A stretch of 64,000 nucleotides of DNA from Gordonia iterans (GCF_002993285.1 NZ_CP027433.1:682001-746000), one strand, 5' to 3'. Shown: positions 18,421 to 28,129, counted from the first letter of the stretch. Made by a program: numbers and translations. Notes: generated from the letters alone by a model not told the origin.

Positions 18421-19062
18421 GTGGTGCGGAGACGACTCGGGCTGCTGGCGCTGTGGGCGGTCGTCGCCGTCGAGATCGTCGTGATCGTCAGTTCGGCGTG
18501 GTCGTTGCTCGCCGCCCGCGGGCGCGTGTTCTCCGCGGACGACCTCCCCGCGGGAGGGCCGTCGACGCTGATCGTGCTCGGCGCCAAAGCGGAGAACGAC
18601 GAGCCCGGCACCTATCTGCGGAGCCGGCTCGACGTCGCCGTCGACCTCTACCGCACCGGGAGGGTCGAGAGGATCCTGAACTCCGGGAACGACGCGGACG
18701 ACGCCGGCAACGAGGTACGCGTGATGCGCGCCTACCTCGAGGAGCGTGGTGTGCCGAGCGAGGCGATCGTCGACGACCCGATCGGCATGAACACCGGTCA
18801 TACGTGCCGCCGGGCCGCCGTCGAATACGGGATCCGGGAGGCGCTGATCGTCACGCAGAACTTCCACATCGGCCGGGCGGTGGGGCTGTGCCGGTCCGAG
18901 GGCATCGACGCGATCGGGGTGATCGCCCCCTGCGACGGCTGCACCGGCCTCTCGCTGGTGCGCAACTACGTCCGGGAGGCGGTGCTGTCCCGGCCGAAGG
19001 CGCTGCTCACCGTGCTGCGGGTCAGATCTGCCAGCGCAGCGGCAACCGGGGGCGGCCGGTGA
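18421..19062 (+). CDS. YdcF/SanA family protein (DUF218)
   Basis: A protein of about 213 residues with one N-terminal membrane helix (LLALWAVVAVEIVVIVSSAW) and a DUF218 domain. Conserved blocks are STLIVLGAKAENDEPGTYLR, ILNSGND, MNTGHTCRRA and VTQNFHIGRAV. Members sit in the membrane with the domain outside and are linked to envelope integrity, though the reaction is unclear. The start is uncertain: the GTG at 18421 fits codon use, while the frame can extend to 18355 through bases with weaker GC at third positions. Its 3' end overlaps the convergent acyltransferase gene by 41 bp. Confidence 0.82.
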   Translation: MVRRRLGLLALWAVVAVEIVVIVSSAWSLLAARGRVFSADDLPAGGPSTLIVLGAKAENDEPGTYLRSRLDVAVDLYRTGRVERILNSGNDADDAGNEVRVMRAYLEERGVPSEAIVDDPIGMNTGHTCRRAAVEYGIREALIVTQNFHIGRAVGLCRSEGIDAIGVIAPCDGCTGLSLVRNYVREAVLSRPKALLTVLRVRSASAAATGGGR

Positions 19063-20254
19063 GGTATACCGAGCCGGGAAGGCGACGGAGCACCTCCACC
19101 AGTCCCAGAGACAGTGCGATGGTCAGCAGGTAGACGACGAGGGTGCCCCACGGCTGCCCGAGTGCGTGCACGATCGTCGGCGCCCCGTCCGTCTCAGGCC
19201 GCAGCAACAGGAACAGCACCAGCACGTGCACCAGGAACACCGGGAAGCTGCGGTTGGACGCGTACGCGACCGCTTTCCCGAAGCGCGGCGAGTACGGCCG
19301 CACGTGGGTCGCCCAGTGCAGGCCCATCGCGTAGATCGTCAGCACCGCGAACACCAGGAACGGCAGCAGCGTGACGGCGAAGGCGCTGTCGTGGCTGAAC
19401 ACCTTGCCGCTGACGAAGGCCTCGTACAGGTAGACGCCGACGGCGAACGCGCCGGTGCCGACCAGGCCGGCCGCCAGCCAGCCGCCCCGTCCGCGGATCC
19501 ACGCGTCCACCTGCTCCCGATGCACGGCGGCCACGGCGCCGGCGACGATGAAGAACTGGTAGGGGACGAAGGTCGCGTAGTGGTGCCACCACCAGCCGGC
19601 CCACGACTCCGGCGGCGTCCAGTAGGTGATCACCGCGAACACCGCGATCTGCAGGGCGAAGCTGGCGGCGAGCAGTGCGCCGTGATGGCCCTTGGTCTTC
19701 TGCACCAGCCAGCGGATCGCCGGGAACAGCAGGTACACCTGCAGCATCACCAGCAGAAAGTAGAGGTGGAACCCGGCGGTGCCCCACTTGAGCTGGTTCC
19801 AGAACTCGTCGAGGCTGGTCGGCACGTCGCCGAGGCGCCCGTACGACCACATGCCGATCACCACCCAGTACACGGCGGACCACAGGATGTACGGCACGAT
19901 CACGAGCTTCATCCGCCGGCGCCAGAACCATCCGGCGCGGAAGTCGTCGCGCCCGGCGTATTGGTACATCAGCACGAAGCCGGTCAGGGCGAAGAAGATG
20001 TTGCGCGACGCATGTAATAGCAGCGTGGTCGCGTTGGTGCCGATGTTGGAGAACGCGTCGGTGGTCTGCGTCAGCGCGTGAGTGAAGATCACCAGCGCGA
20101 ACGTCGTCGCGCGGATCAGATCCACCTGGAACAGGTACGGGCGTTTGGCTGAGGCCCTCGTGTTCGACGAAGGGGTGTTCGACGACGACGTGATCGGTCC
20201 GGCGGACTCCGGGGAGGGTCGGGTCACCGTGCGTGACCCCCTGGGCGTCGGCAC
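19022..20254 (-). CDS. Membrane acyltransferase, acyltransferase 3 family
   Basis: A 410-residue protein with about ten membrane helices. The family block is FQVDLIRATTFALVIFTHAL (about residue 42; the conserved Asp/Arg and the His at the end of helix 1), followed by RNIFFALTGFVLMYQY. Such enzymes move acetyl or other short acyl groups onto sugars or lipids of the envelope. It lacks a fused SGNH domain, unlike its two neighbours. The start is a GTG after a Ser/Thr-rich N-terminus. It lies downstream of the SGNH pair in the same direction after a 120-bp gap. Confidence 0.85.
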   Translation of the reverse strand: MPTPRGSRTVTRPSPESAGPITSSSNTPSSNTRASAKRPYLFQVDLIRATTFALVIFTHALTQTTDAFSNIGTNATTLLLHASRNIFFALTGFVLMYQYAGRDDFRAGWFWRRRMKLVIVPYILWSAVYWVVIGMWSYGRLGDVPTSLDEFWNQLKWGTAGFHLYFLLVMLQVYLLFPAIRWLVQKTKGHHGALLAASFALQIAVFAVITYWTPPESWAGWWWHHYATFVPYQFFIVAGAVAAVHREQVDAWIRGRGGWLAAGLVGTGAFAVGVYLYEAFVSGKVFSHDSAFAVTLLPFLVFAVLTIYAMGLHWATHVRPYSPRFGKAVAYASNRSFPVFLVHVLVLFLLLRPETDGAPTIVHALGQPWGTLVVYLLTIALSLGLVEVLRRLPGSVYLTGRPRLPLRWQI

Positions 20255-20374
20255 GGCTTCGTCGGGATGTTCGGCTGCAGTGTCATAGCGTGGTGAGCTG
20301 GGGTGCTCCGAACGACGAGGCTAACAGGCGAACCTGGCAGCAGCCTGTGTCGTTCGGTCCGGCCGTGGGCAGGA

Positions 20375-22528
20375 TCACCACCAGCTCGTGGCTCGCTGCA
20401 GGTCCCGCTCCAGGTACGGGATCAGGCTGCGGACGAAGGCGGTGGTGAGGTGGTGGCGGTCGTGCCAGACCAGGATGTTTCCCACCACGGCGGGGCAGTA
20501 GTCGGCGTCGCACAGGCCGTCGGAGTAGTCGACGAACGTGATGTTGCCGAACTCCGCGGCGATCGCGTCGGTGGGGTTCACCGGGGAGAGGGCCGCAGCG
20601 CGCGAGATGCCGCACACGTCGGGCCGGCGGCCGGAGGCGAGGCACTCGGGTGGGAGCAGGGGCGGATCGAGCCCGCGCGGCGTGTCCCGGACGACGATCA
20701 TCTGCTGGCCGCGGTCGCGCAGTTCGCGGAGGAGCGAGAGCTGTCCGCGGGGAATGTAGTCGCCGGTTTCGGAGCCCGCGCGCGTGCCGACGGTGAACAC
20801 GAACTCCGGGGCGTCCTTCTCCAGGCGGTCGAGCACGGCGTCGAGCCATTCCTGGCATTCGCGGGCCTGGTCGTCGACGGGCAGCCGGTACCGGAAGTGG
20901 CAGGCGGCCTTCTGGTAGGTGGTCACCCGGAAGCCGCGTTCCTTGCCGATCGCATCGAGCGCGGTCATCCAGTGTGCGGCGTGCGAGTCGCCGACCACGG
21001 CGAGGGTGCGCTCGGCGCGCGGATCGCCGTAGACGCCGACCCTGACGGAGGTGTCGCCGAAGTCGCTGAAGTGGTCGCGGTGGTGCAGCGGCCAGTCACC
21101 GCGGGCGGCCTCCGGTTCCGGCACGGGCCGGACGCGGGGGACGGGCGCGTCGTCCAGGAAGGCGCGTGCGCCCGGATACAGCGCGGGGTCGAGGTGCGCG
21201 GTGTCGATCCGCAGCGAGTCCGCGCGTTTCTGCCAGTACCCGGCGCTGGCGCCGGCGAAAGCGGTCAGCGCCACCAGAAGCAGTAGGAGGATCCGGCGGT
21301 AGCGGATGCTGAACCCGGAGTCGCGCCCGGAGCGCAGCGGTGTCTCGACGTATCGGGTGCACACCCAGGCCAGCAGCACCGACACCGACAGGACGGCCAG
21401 GCCGCCGGTGAATCCGGCGTCGTCCCGCCCGCGCCAGACCAGGTAGAAGACCAGCAGCGGCCAGTGCCACAGGTAGAGCGCGTAGGCGATGGAGCCGAGC
21501 CAGACGAGCGCCGGGTGCGCCAGGACCCGGCCGCCGGGAGACAGATCGGCGCCGGGGACCGGCCGGGCGGCGGTGTTCGACGACCCCGCCCAGATGATGA
21601 GCAGGGTGGCCCCGACCGGGACCAGCGCCATCGCGGCCGGATACTGCTCCACGCCGGCGATCCAGATCCCCGACGTGGCGATGAGGCCGACTCCGGTCGC
21701 GGTGAGCGCGGTGCGCAGCCACTGGGGCAGGGCCAGGCGCGGCATCCACACGGCCAGGAGTCCGCCGGCGAGCGGTTCCCACAGCCGGGCGAGTGTGTCG
21801 TAGTAATTGACGGGCTGATTGATGTCGTGGCGGTACTGGGCCCACGCGAAGGATACGAGCGCGACGGTCAGCAGGCAGAGGCCGACGATCCAGGCCACGG
21901 TGTTGCGCCGGCCGAGGACCGGTCGGCGCCGGGCGCCGGCCTTGAGCAGTCCGCCCAGGAGCAGGGCCGCCAACAGGGTGACGAGGAAGAACTGTCCCTG
22001 CATGGACATCGACCACAGGTGCTGCAGCGGGCTGATGCCCGAGTCCGCCGCGCCGTACCCCTGGGTGGTGAAGGCGAGTTGATAGTTCTGGAAGTAGAGG
22101 GCTGAGGCGACGATCTCTTCGCCGAGGGGGCCCCAGCGGGTGGTCGGCATGATCCACCAGATCATGGCGGCGACGAAGGCCAGCAGCAGGAACAGGGCGG
22201 GGATCAGTCTGCGGAGCAGGCGCTTGAAGCGCGGCCACGGGTTGACTGCGCGTTTCCAGGGGACGTCGGCGGGGACCGAGTTGGTCACGTGCTTGAGCAG
22301 GGAGGCGACGAAGAAGTAGCCGGACAGGGTCAGGAAGACGTCGACGCCGCCGGAGACGCGGCCGAACCAGACGTGGAAGACGGCGACGAGGAAGATCGCG
22401 ATGCCGCGCAGTCCGTCCAGGTCGAGGCGGTAGCCGGAGTTGTATCCGGCGGCGGCATCCTCGTTCGGCGTCGCTGCGCGGTTCGCCGGTCGCCACGAGT
22501 GACTCCCTCGTGGACGTGGAAGGGTCAC
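20375..22528 (-). CDS. OafA-type acyltransferase fused to SGNH domain, copy 2
   Basis: A 717-residue protein. Residues 1-400 are an acyltransferase 3 membrane domain (LDLDGLRGIAIFLVAVFHVW; FLTLSGYFF). The last 250 form an SGNH hydrolase-like periplasmic domain with the nucleophile block VVGDSHAAHWMTALD and the C-terminal WHDRHHLTTAFV (Asp/His). Together they O-acylate an envelope glycan or lipid. A GTG at 22528 overlaps the TGA of copy 1 (GTGA), so translation is coupled. The first 130 codons are almost identical in DNA to copy 1. Confidence 0.88.
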   Translation of the reverse strand: MTLPRPRGSHSWRPANRAATPNEDAAAGYNSGYRLDLDGLRGIAIFLVAVFHVWFGRVSGGVDVFLTLSGYFFVASLLKHVTNSVPADVPWKRAVNPWPRFKRLLRRLIPALFLLLAFVAAMIWWIMPTTRWGPLGEEIVASALYFQNYQLAFTTQGYGAADSGISPLQHLWSMSMQGQFFLVTLLAALLLGGLLKAGARRRPVLGRRNTVAWIVGLCLLTVALVSFAWAQYRHDINQPVNYYDTLARLWEPLAGGLLAVWMPRLALPQWLRTALTATGVGLIATSGIWIAGVEQYPAAMALVPVGATLLIIWAGSSNTAARPVPGADLSPGGRVLAHPALVWLGSIAYALYLWHWPLLVFYLVWRGRDDAGFTGGLAVLSVSVLLAWVCTRYVETPLRSGRDSGFSIRYRRILLLLLVALTAFAGASAGYWQKRADSLRIDTAHLDPALYPGARAFLDDAPVPRVRPVPEPEAARGDWPLHHRDHFSDFGDTSVRVGVYGDPRAERTLAVVGDSHAAHWMTALDAIGKERGFRVTTYQKAACHFRYRLPVDDQARECQEWLDAVLDRLEKDAPEFVFTVGTRAGSETGDYIPRGQLSLLRELRDRGQQMIVVRDTPRGLDPPLLPPECLASGRRPDVCGISRAAALSPVNPTDAIAAEFGNITFVDYSDGLCDADYCPAVVGNILVWHDRHHLTTAFVRSLIPYLERDLQRATSWW
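22081..22472. repeat. 392-bp block 99% identical to 24245-24636
   Basis: This block and the one 2164 bp to the right differ at four positions by direct reading. Both encode the start of the acyltransferase domain of the tandem SGNH-fused genes. Outside the block the genes diverge clearly, which points to recent gene conversion. Confidence 0.92.
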
Positions 22529-24678
22529 CACCAGCCGGTGGCGCGCTGAATGTCCTTCTCGAGGTACGGGATCAGGCTCCGGACGAAGGCCGTCGTGAGG
22601 TGGTGGCGGTCGTGCCAGACCAGGATGTTACCCACCACGGCGGGGCAGTACTCGTCGTCGCACATGGCGTTCGAGTATTCGATGAACGTGATGTTCGGGA
22701 ACTCGTCGACGAGTGCATCGGTGGGATTGACCGCCGAAAGCGACGCCTCGCGCGGTGTACCGCACACGCTGGGTTTGCGGCCCGCCGCGATGCACTCCGG
22801 CGGCGACATGGGGCCCGACATCGCCCAGGGGGTGTCGCGCACCGCGATCACCTTCTGGCCGCGCTCCCGGAACTCGGTGAAGATGTCCAGATAGCCTTCG
22901 GGCACGTAGTCGCCCTTGGTGGGACCTTCGATCGGCCGGGTCGAGGTGGTGAAGACGATGTCCGGCTTGTCTTCGGCGAGGCGGTTCATCACCGCCCGCA
23001 CCCAGTCCTTGCATTCGGTCAGCACCTCCCCCTGGAACTCGACGTAGGCTTCGGTGCTCAGCGCACAGCCGGCCTTCATGTACGTGGTGACGCGGAAGCC
23101 GCGCTTCTTGCCGAGCGCATCGAGCGCGGTCATCCAATGCTCGGAATGCGAGCCGCCGGCCACCGCGATGGTCCGCTCGGCGTTGGGGTCACCGTAGACG
23201 CCGACCTTGATCGCCGGGTCGCCGAAGTTGCTGAAGTGGTCGAGGTGGTTCAGCGGCCAGTCCTCGGCGGCGGCCTCGGGCGACGGCACCGGCGGGATGG
23301 CGGGCGCCGGAACACTGTCGAGGAAGGCGCGGGCGCCCGGGTAGAGATGCGGATCGAGGTTGGTGGTATCGACCTGCAACGATGCCGCGCGGGCCTGCCA
23401 GTAGACCGCGCTGCTGCCGGCGAAGACGCTCAGCACCACCAGGGCCGCCGCCAGGAACCGGCGGTAGCGGCGGCTGAAACCGTCTCCGCGGCCCCCGCGC
23501 AGCGGAGTCTCGACGAACTTGGTGGTGGCCCAGGCGATCAGCACCGACACGATCAGGATCGCGGCGCCCTCCAGGAAGTTCACCTCGTTCTTCATGCGCC
23601 AGGACAGGTAGAAGATCAGCAGCGGCCAGTGCCACAGGTAGAGCGCGTACGCGATGGAGCCGAGCCAGACGATCGCCGGGTGGGACAGGACCCGGCCGCC
23701 CAGGGAGAGGTCGGCGCCGGGAACGGGACGCGGCGCAGTGGCCGAGGAACCCGCCCAGATGATGAGCAGGGTGGCGCCGACCGGGACCAGCGCCATCGCG
23801 GCGGGGTACTCCTGGACGCCGGCGATCCAGATACCGGAGGTGGCGATCAGCGCGACGCCGACGAACGTGAGCGCGGTGCGCAGCCATTGAGCGAGAGCCA
23901 GCCGCGGCATCCAGATGGCGAGGAGTCCGCCGACCAGCGGTTCCCACAGTCGGGCGACGGTGTCGTAGTAGTTGAAGGGCTGGTTGATGTCGTGCCGCCA
24001 GTTGGCCCAGGCGAACGAGACGACGACCACGGCGAGAATGGAGAGCGCGACGATCCACGCCACGGTGTTGCGCCGTCCGAGGACCGGCCAGCGCCGGGCG
24101 CCGGCCTTGAGCAGTCCGCCCAGGAGCAGGGCCACCAACAGGGTGACGAGGAAGAACTGTCCCTGCATGGACATCGACCACAGGTGCTGCAGAGGGCTGA
24201 CCGCAGAGTCCGCGGCGCCATAGTCCTGAGCGGCGAACGCCAGGTGATAGTTCTGGAAGTAGAGGGCTGAGGCGACGATCTCTTCGCCGAGGGGGCCCCA
24301 GCGGGTGGTCGGCATGATCCACCAGATCATGGCGGCGACGAAGGCCAGCAGCAGGAACAGGGCGGGGATCAGTCTGCGGAGCAGGCGCTTGAAGCGCGGC
24401 CACGGGTTGACTGCGCGTTTCCAGGGGACGTCGGTGGGGACCGAGTTGGTGACGTGTTTGAGCAGGGAGGCGATGAAGAAGTAGCCGGACAGGGTCAGGA
24501 AGACGTCGACGCCGCCGGAGACGCGGCCGAACCAGACGTGGAAGACGGCGACGAGGAAGATCGCGATGCCGCGCAGTCCGTCCAGGTCGAGGCGGTAGCC
24601 GGAGTTGTATCCGGCGGCGGCATCCTCGTTCGGCGTCGGTGGGTTCGCCGACCCCGAGACTCTCGTTACGCCTGTCAC
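22525..24678 (-). CDS. OafA-type acyltransferase fused to SGNH domain, copy 1
   Basis: Paralogue of the next gene, with the same domain order. In the SGNH block the usual Asp is replaced: VAGGSHSEHWMTALD has Gly where copy 2 has Asp (GGSH against GDSH); the serine is kept. The C-terminal WHDRHHLTTAFV is intact. I chose GTG at 24678, giving 717 residues; the frame is open to 24792 through sequence that resembles the promoter region shared with the divergent alcohol dehydrogenase. A different acyl acceptor from copy 2 is likely given divergence of the SGNH part. Confidence 0.86.
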   Translation of the reverse strand: MTGVTRVSGSANPPTPNEDAAAGYNSGYRLDLDGLRGIAIFLVAVFHVWFGRVSGGVDVFLTLSGYFFIASLLKHVTNSVPTDVPWKRAVNPWPRFKRLLRRLIPALFLLLAFVAAMIWWIMPTTRWGPLGEEIVASALYFQNYHLAFAAQDYGAADSAVSPLQHLWSMSMQGQFFLVTLLVALLLGGLLKAGARRWPVLGRRNTVAWIVALSILAVVVVSFAWANWRHDINQPFNYYDTVARLWEPLVGGLLAIWMPRLALAQWLRTALTFVGVALIATSGIWIAGVQEYPAAMALVPVGATLLIIWAGSSATAPRPVPGADLSLGGRVLSHPAIVWLGSIAYALYLWHWPLLIFYLSWRMKNEVNFLEGAAILIVSVLIAWATTKFVETPLRGGRGDGFSRRYRRFLAAALVVLSVFAGSSAVYWQARAASLQVDTTNLDPHLYPGARAFLDSVPAPAIPPVPSPEAAAEDWPLNHLDHFSNFGDPAIKVGVYGDPNAERTIAVAGGSHSEHWMTALDALGKKRGFRVTTYMKAGCALSTEAYVEFQGEVLTECKDWVRAVMNRLAEDKPDIVFTTSTRPIEGPTKGDYVPEGYLDIFTEFRERGQKVIAVRDTPWAMSGPMSPPECIAAGRKPSVCGTPREASLSAVNPTDALVDEFPNITFIEYSNAMCDDEYCPAVVGNILVWHDRHHLTTAFVRSLIPYLEKDIQRATGWW
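24245..24636. repeat. Partner copy of the 392-bp conversion block at 22081-22472
   Basis: Same direction and frame as the block at 22081. The four differences lie within about 50 bp of each other (near 24434-24480), and the left 180 bp are identical. Confidence 0.92.
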
Positions 24679-24866
24679 GACCAGCCAGTCTAGCCACGGG
24701 GGGCGGGTCGACGTCGAATCGCCGGTTCGGCCCGCCTGTCCCCCGACCGGACGATTCTCCGAAAGCGGCACACGACGGTGTCGGTCCGGCAAGTATGCGA
24801 GTTGACGGATGAGAACTGATCCCTGTCACCGATCGAAGAGTCCCGAAGAGTGAGGAAACCGCACCG

Positions 24867-25994
24867 ATGAAGACCAAAGCAGCCGTCCTCCGCGGAGTGA
24901 ACGAAGAATGGAAGATCGAGGAGGTGGAACTCGGAGATCCGGTGGCCGGTGAAGTCCAGGTGAAGCTGGTCAGTTCGGGCCTGTGCCACTCCGACCATCA
25001 CTTGCGCACCGGTCAGAGCCCGGCGCCGCTGCCCATCGTCGGCGGTCACGAAGGCGCCGGGATCGTCACCAAGGTCGGTCCCGGCGTCACCCGCTTCGCC
25101 GAGGGCGATCACGTCGTCACCGCCTTCATCCCCGCCTGTGGGGTGTGCGGTCCGTGTTCGCGCGGGCAGCAGAACATCTGTGACGAGGGCGCCGGTCTGC
25201 TGACCGGCCTGTCGATCGCCGACAAGACGCATCGGATCACGGGGGCTGACGGCACCGGCTATGCGCAGATGTGTCTCTTGGGCACCTTCTCCCCGTACAT
25301 CACCGTGCACGAGGCGTCCCTGGTGAAGATCGAAGACGACATTCCGCTCAAGGAGGCCGCGCTGCTCGGCTGCGGTGTGGCCACCGGCTGGGGCAGTGCC
25401 ACCGAGATCGGTGGAACCAAGGTCGGGGACACCGTGGTGGTGGTGGGCATCGGCGGTGTGGGCATCAACTCGATCCAGGGCGCCAAGGCCGCGGGCGCGC
25501 GATACGTGGTCGCCGTCGACCCGGTGAAGTTCAAGCGCGACATGGCCGAGAAGCTGGGCGCCACGCACACCTTCGAGAGCATGGAAGAAGCGGCGCCGGT
25601 GGTCGGCGAGATCACCTGGGGCACGATGGCGAACACGGTGGTGCTCACCGTCGGCGAGATGAAGGGCGAGTACCTGGCTCCGGCGCTGGCCATGACCGGT
25701 AAGGGCGGCCAGGTGGTGGTGGTCGGCATGGGCGACTTCCAGGCGATGGACGTCTCGATGAACCTCTTCGAGCTGACCTTGCTGCAGAAGCGCGTGCAGG
25801 GCGCCATCTTCGGTGGTGCAGGACCGCGCACCCAGGTCCCCAAGCTGCTCAACGAGTACCGAGCCGGGCAGCTCAATCTCGCGGATCTGGTGACCCAGAC
25901 CTACAAGCTGGAGGAGATCAACAAGGCGTACGACGACATGCTCGAGGGCAACAACGTCCGCGGGATGATCGTGTACGACGACGCCGACTGGTGA
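24867..25994 (+). CDS. NDMA-dependent zinc alcohol dehydrogenase
   Basis: A 375-residue medium-chain dehydrogenase. Catalytic zinc ligands are in GLCHSDHH (about 38) and GGHEGAG (about 60); four structural-zinc cysteines lie in CGVCGPCSRGQQNIC (about 90-105). The nucleotide-binding glycines are VVGIGGVG (about 192). The sequence matches the actinobacterial family with tightly held NAD that is assayed with nitrosodimethylaniline and is tied to mycofactocin as electron carrier; mycofactocin genes are not in this window. GAGGAA precedes the ATG. It is divergent from the acyltransferase cluster and looks monocistronic. Confidence 0.92.
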   Translation: MKTKAAVLRGVNEEWKIEEVELGDPVAGEVQVKLVSSGLCHSDHHLRTGQSPAPLPIVGGHEGAGIVTKVGPGVTRFAEGDHVVTAFIPACGVCGPCSRGQQNICDEGAGLLTGLSIADKTHRITGADGTGYAQMCLLGTFSPYITVHEASLVKIEDDIPLKEAALLGCGVATGWGSATEIGGTKVGDTVVVVGIGGVGINSIQGAKAAGARYVVAVDPVKFKRDMAEKLGATHTFESMEEAAPVVGEITWGTMANTVVLTVGEMKGEYLAPALAMTGKGGQVVVVGMGDFQAMDVSMNLFELTLLQKRVQGAIFGGAGPRTQVPKLLNEYRAGQLNLADLVTQTYKLEEINKAYDDMLEGNNVRGMIVYDDADW

Positions 25995-26009
25995 GTTCGC
26001 GACGGGTGC

Positions 26010-28040
26010 TCAGCGTCGCTGCGGGGCCCCGAAGGGCGCCGGGCCCGGGGCCGGGAACGGGGAACCCGGCCCCGCCGGACCGGCGGCGGGAGGCGGTCCG
26101 GCCGGCCGGACGCGTTCGGAGGGCGGGCCGTCGGGGTCGTCGTTCAGGCTCTGCGCGTACGCGACGCCGAGGCCCAGCAGCACCAGTCCGACGACGATGA
26201 AGGCGATCACCCGGAAGATCCCGGCGAGTGCGGCGAGGTCGAACAGGAAGAGTTTGCCGACGGCGACGCCGAGGACGATCAGTCCGGCGGTCAGCACCAG
26301 CGTGCGTGAGGAACCGCGGAGGCGTCGGGCCCACAGCAGGGCGACGGCGCCGACGACGACGAAGCCGATGGTGGCGCACATGTGGCCCGCCCGAAAGCCG
26401 GTGAGCGAGCCGCCGGAGGCCAGGGCCCCGACCGCGACGCAGAGGACGTTGAACAGGACGAGGCCGACGACGCTGGCGCTCACCACGAAGGTGTTCCGGT
26501 CGGAGTCGGTGCGACCCTGCGTCCAGCAGCGGGTGAGCACGGCGAGCGCCGCCATCGCCAGCAGCGCGCCGATCACCACCACCACGCGCCGTCCGGTGGA
26601 CAGTGCGGAGGCGTCGACCAACTGAAGCAGGCCGGGACCGGCCAGTGCGAGCAGCCCGACCCCGAGGGCGACGGTCGCGAGGATCCGGAGGGCGGTCGCC
26701 AGTTCCTCGGTGTACAGGGAGGCCAGCGTCAGGAGCAGTGCGATGGCGAGAAGCCCGAGCGTCAACCCGTCCGCGCGGCCGGCGACGCCGATCGCGACGA
26801 CCGCGGTCGCCACGGCCCCCGTCAGCCACACCATCCGGACGCCGAGGTCGGCGCCGGGCAGGGCCGGGCCCAGGAGAGTGAGGAGCGCCAGGAGTGCGGC
26901 GGCGGCGCCGAGCAGGATCGCGGTGGTGGTGGCACCGAGGACGGGCGATCCGCCGACGAGTGGAAGCAGCGGGATCAGGCCGACGAGGGCCACTACAAGC
27001 GGAATCCCGCTTGTCCGCAGCAGCGCCACCGCCGAGCCGACGGCGAGCAAGAAGCAGACGGACGCGGCCACCGCGAACTGGCTTGCCTCGGCGCGATCGC
27101 CGAGTGCGGCGACGACGACCAGCGGCGCCGCCGTGGCGACGGTGTTGACCGTGAACAGCACCGGCCAGTCCCGGCCGAGCTGCACGGCCAGGGTGGCGGC
27201 GGCGTAGACGAGCAGGAATACCACCAGGGTGAGCGTGACGCCGTGGGTCAGGAACGGAGCGAAGGCGATCAGGCCGATGCCGACGGTGACGCCGAGCGCC
27301 TGGCTGTCCCACAGCCCGGCGACGACGAAGCCGCCGGCGGCGATCAGTCCGGTCAGCACCAGCGCGGCGATCACCGGGAGCCAGTGATAGATGTTCGCCG
27401 CGGCGAGCACGCAGAACAGGGCGGCGGCGATGCCGGTGGCGACGAGGGCCGCGGCGGCGGTGCGCTTGACTGCCTCCCGTCCGATGCGGAGTCCGGCGCC
27501 GACCAGAGCGGCCGCGAGGAGTGCGCCGCCGGCGACGCGGACCTCCGGCCTGAGCAGGCCGGCCTGGGCGGCGAGGACGAGGAGAAGCACGACGCCGATC
27601 AACGTGATCGCGACGCCCGTGAAGGCGAGGATCTTGCCGAGGGTGACGCCGTTGCCGGCGGGAGCGGGCACGGCGGGCGCCGGCGGGCCGAACGGCCGCG
27701 GCTGCGGTGGCGGCGGCGGTCCCGCGGTGGCGTACTGCAGCTGGGGCCGTGGTGCGGGGGCCGTCGGTGGGAGGGCCGGACCCCGTGCGAGACGGGGTGC
27801 CGGACCGCGTGCCGGGTCGGGTGCCGCGGTCACCGATGCGGGCTGCGGGGGAGCGGACTCGTGCGGAGCTGCCTCAGGTGCGGTCTGTGCGTCGGCCTGT
27901 TCGACGGACTGAGCCGCCTCCATGGCCTCGCGGAGGTCGGCGACGTCGTCGGTGACTCGGTTCAATCGCGCGGTGATCGAGCTCAGTTCGTCCCCGATGC
28001 GCGCCACGGCAGTGAAGAACGGATCCGGTTGTGTGCCCAT
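26010..28040 (-). CDS. DUF2339 polytopic membrane protein
   Basis: A 676-residue protein. It opens with a coiled-coil-like stretch (residues 10-45, ELSSITARLNRVTDDVADLR), then a Pro/Ala-rich linker to about 130. More than 15 tightly packed hydrophobic helices follow, the DUF2339 pattern, and it ends in a Pro/Gly-rich tail. The function of the family is unknown. It is convergent with the alcohol dehydrogenase (15-bp gap) and divergent from the HNH gene, sharing a 185-bp upstream region that contains a run of 14 G. Confidence 0.85.
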   Translation of the reverse strand: MGTQPDPFFTAVARIGDELSSITARLNRVTDDVADLREAMEAAQSVEQADAQTAPEAAPHESAPPQPASVTAAPDPARGPAPRLARGPALPPTAPAPRPQLQYATAGPPPPPQPRPFGPPAPAVPAPAGNGVTLGKILAFTGVAITLIGVVLLLVLAAQAGLLRPEVRVAGGALLAAALVGAGLRIGREAVKRTAAAALVATGIAAALFCVLAAANIYHWLPVIAALVLTGLIAAGGFVVAGLWDSQALGVTVGIGLIAFAPFLTHGVTLTLVVFLLVYAAATLAVQLGRDWPVLFTVNTVATAAPLVVVAALGDRAEASQFAVAASVCFLLAVGSAVALLRTSGIPLVVALVGLIPLLPLVGGSPVLGATTTAILLGAAAALLALLTLLGPALPGADLGVRMVWLTGAVATAVVAIGVAGRADGLTLGLLAIALLLTLASLYTEELATALRILATVALGVGLLALAGPGLLQLVDASALSTGRRVVVVIGALLAMAALAVLTRCWTQGRTDSDRNTFVVSASVVGLVLFNVLCVAVGALASGGSLTGFRAGHMCATIGFVVVGAVALLWARRLRGSSRTLVLTAGLIVLGVAVGKLFLFDLAALAGIFRVIAFIVVGLVLLGLGVAYAQSLNDDPDGPPSERVRPAGPPPAAGPAGPGSPFPAPGPAPFGAPQRR

Positions 28041-28115
28041 GAGTCCAGTGTGGTTGCTGACCAGGGCTGCAGGGATGCGCGAAACTACCTAGTTCTCACG
28101 ACGAACCGACCACAC

Positions 28116-28129
28116 GGGGGGGGGGGGGG
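28116..28129. repeat. Homopolymer of 14 G
   Basis: An unbroken run of 14 G in the divergent gap between the DUF2339 gene and the HNH gene, 76 bp from one start and 97 bp from the other. Runs this long are rare and prone to slippage; they can also be assembly artefacts. Confidence 0.95.
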
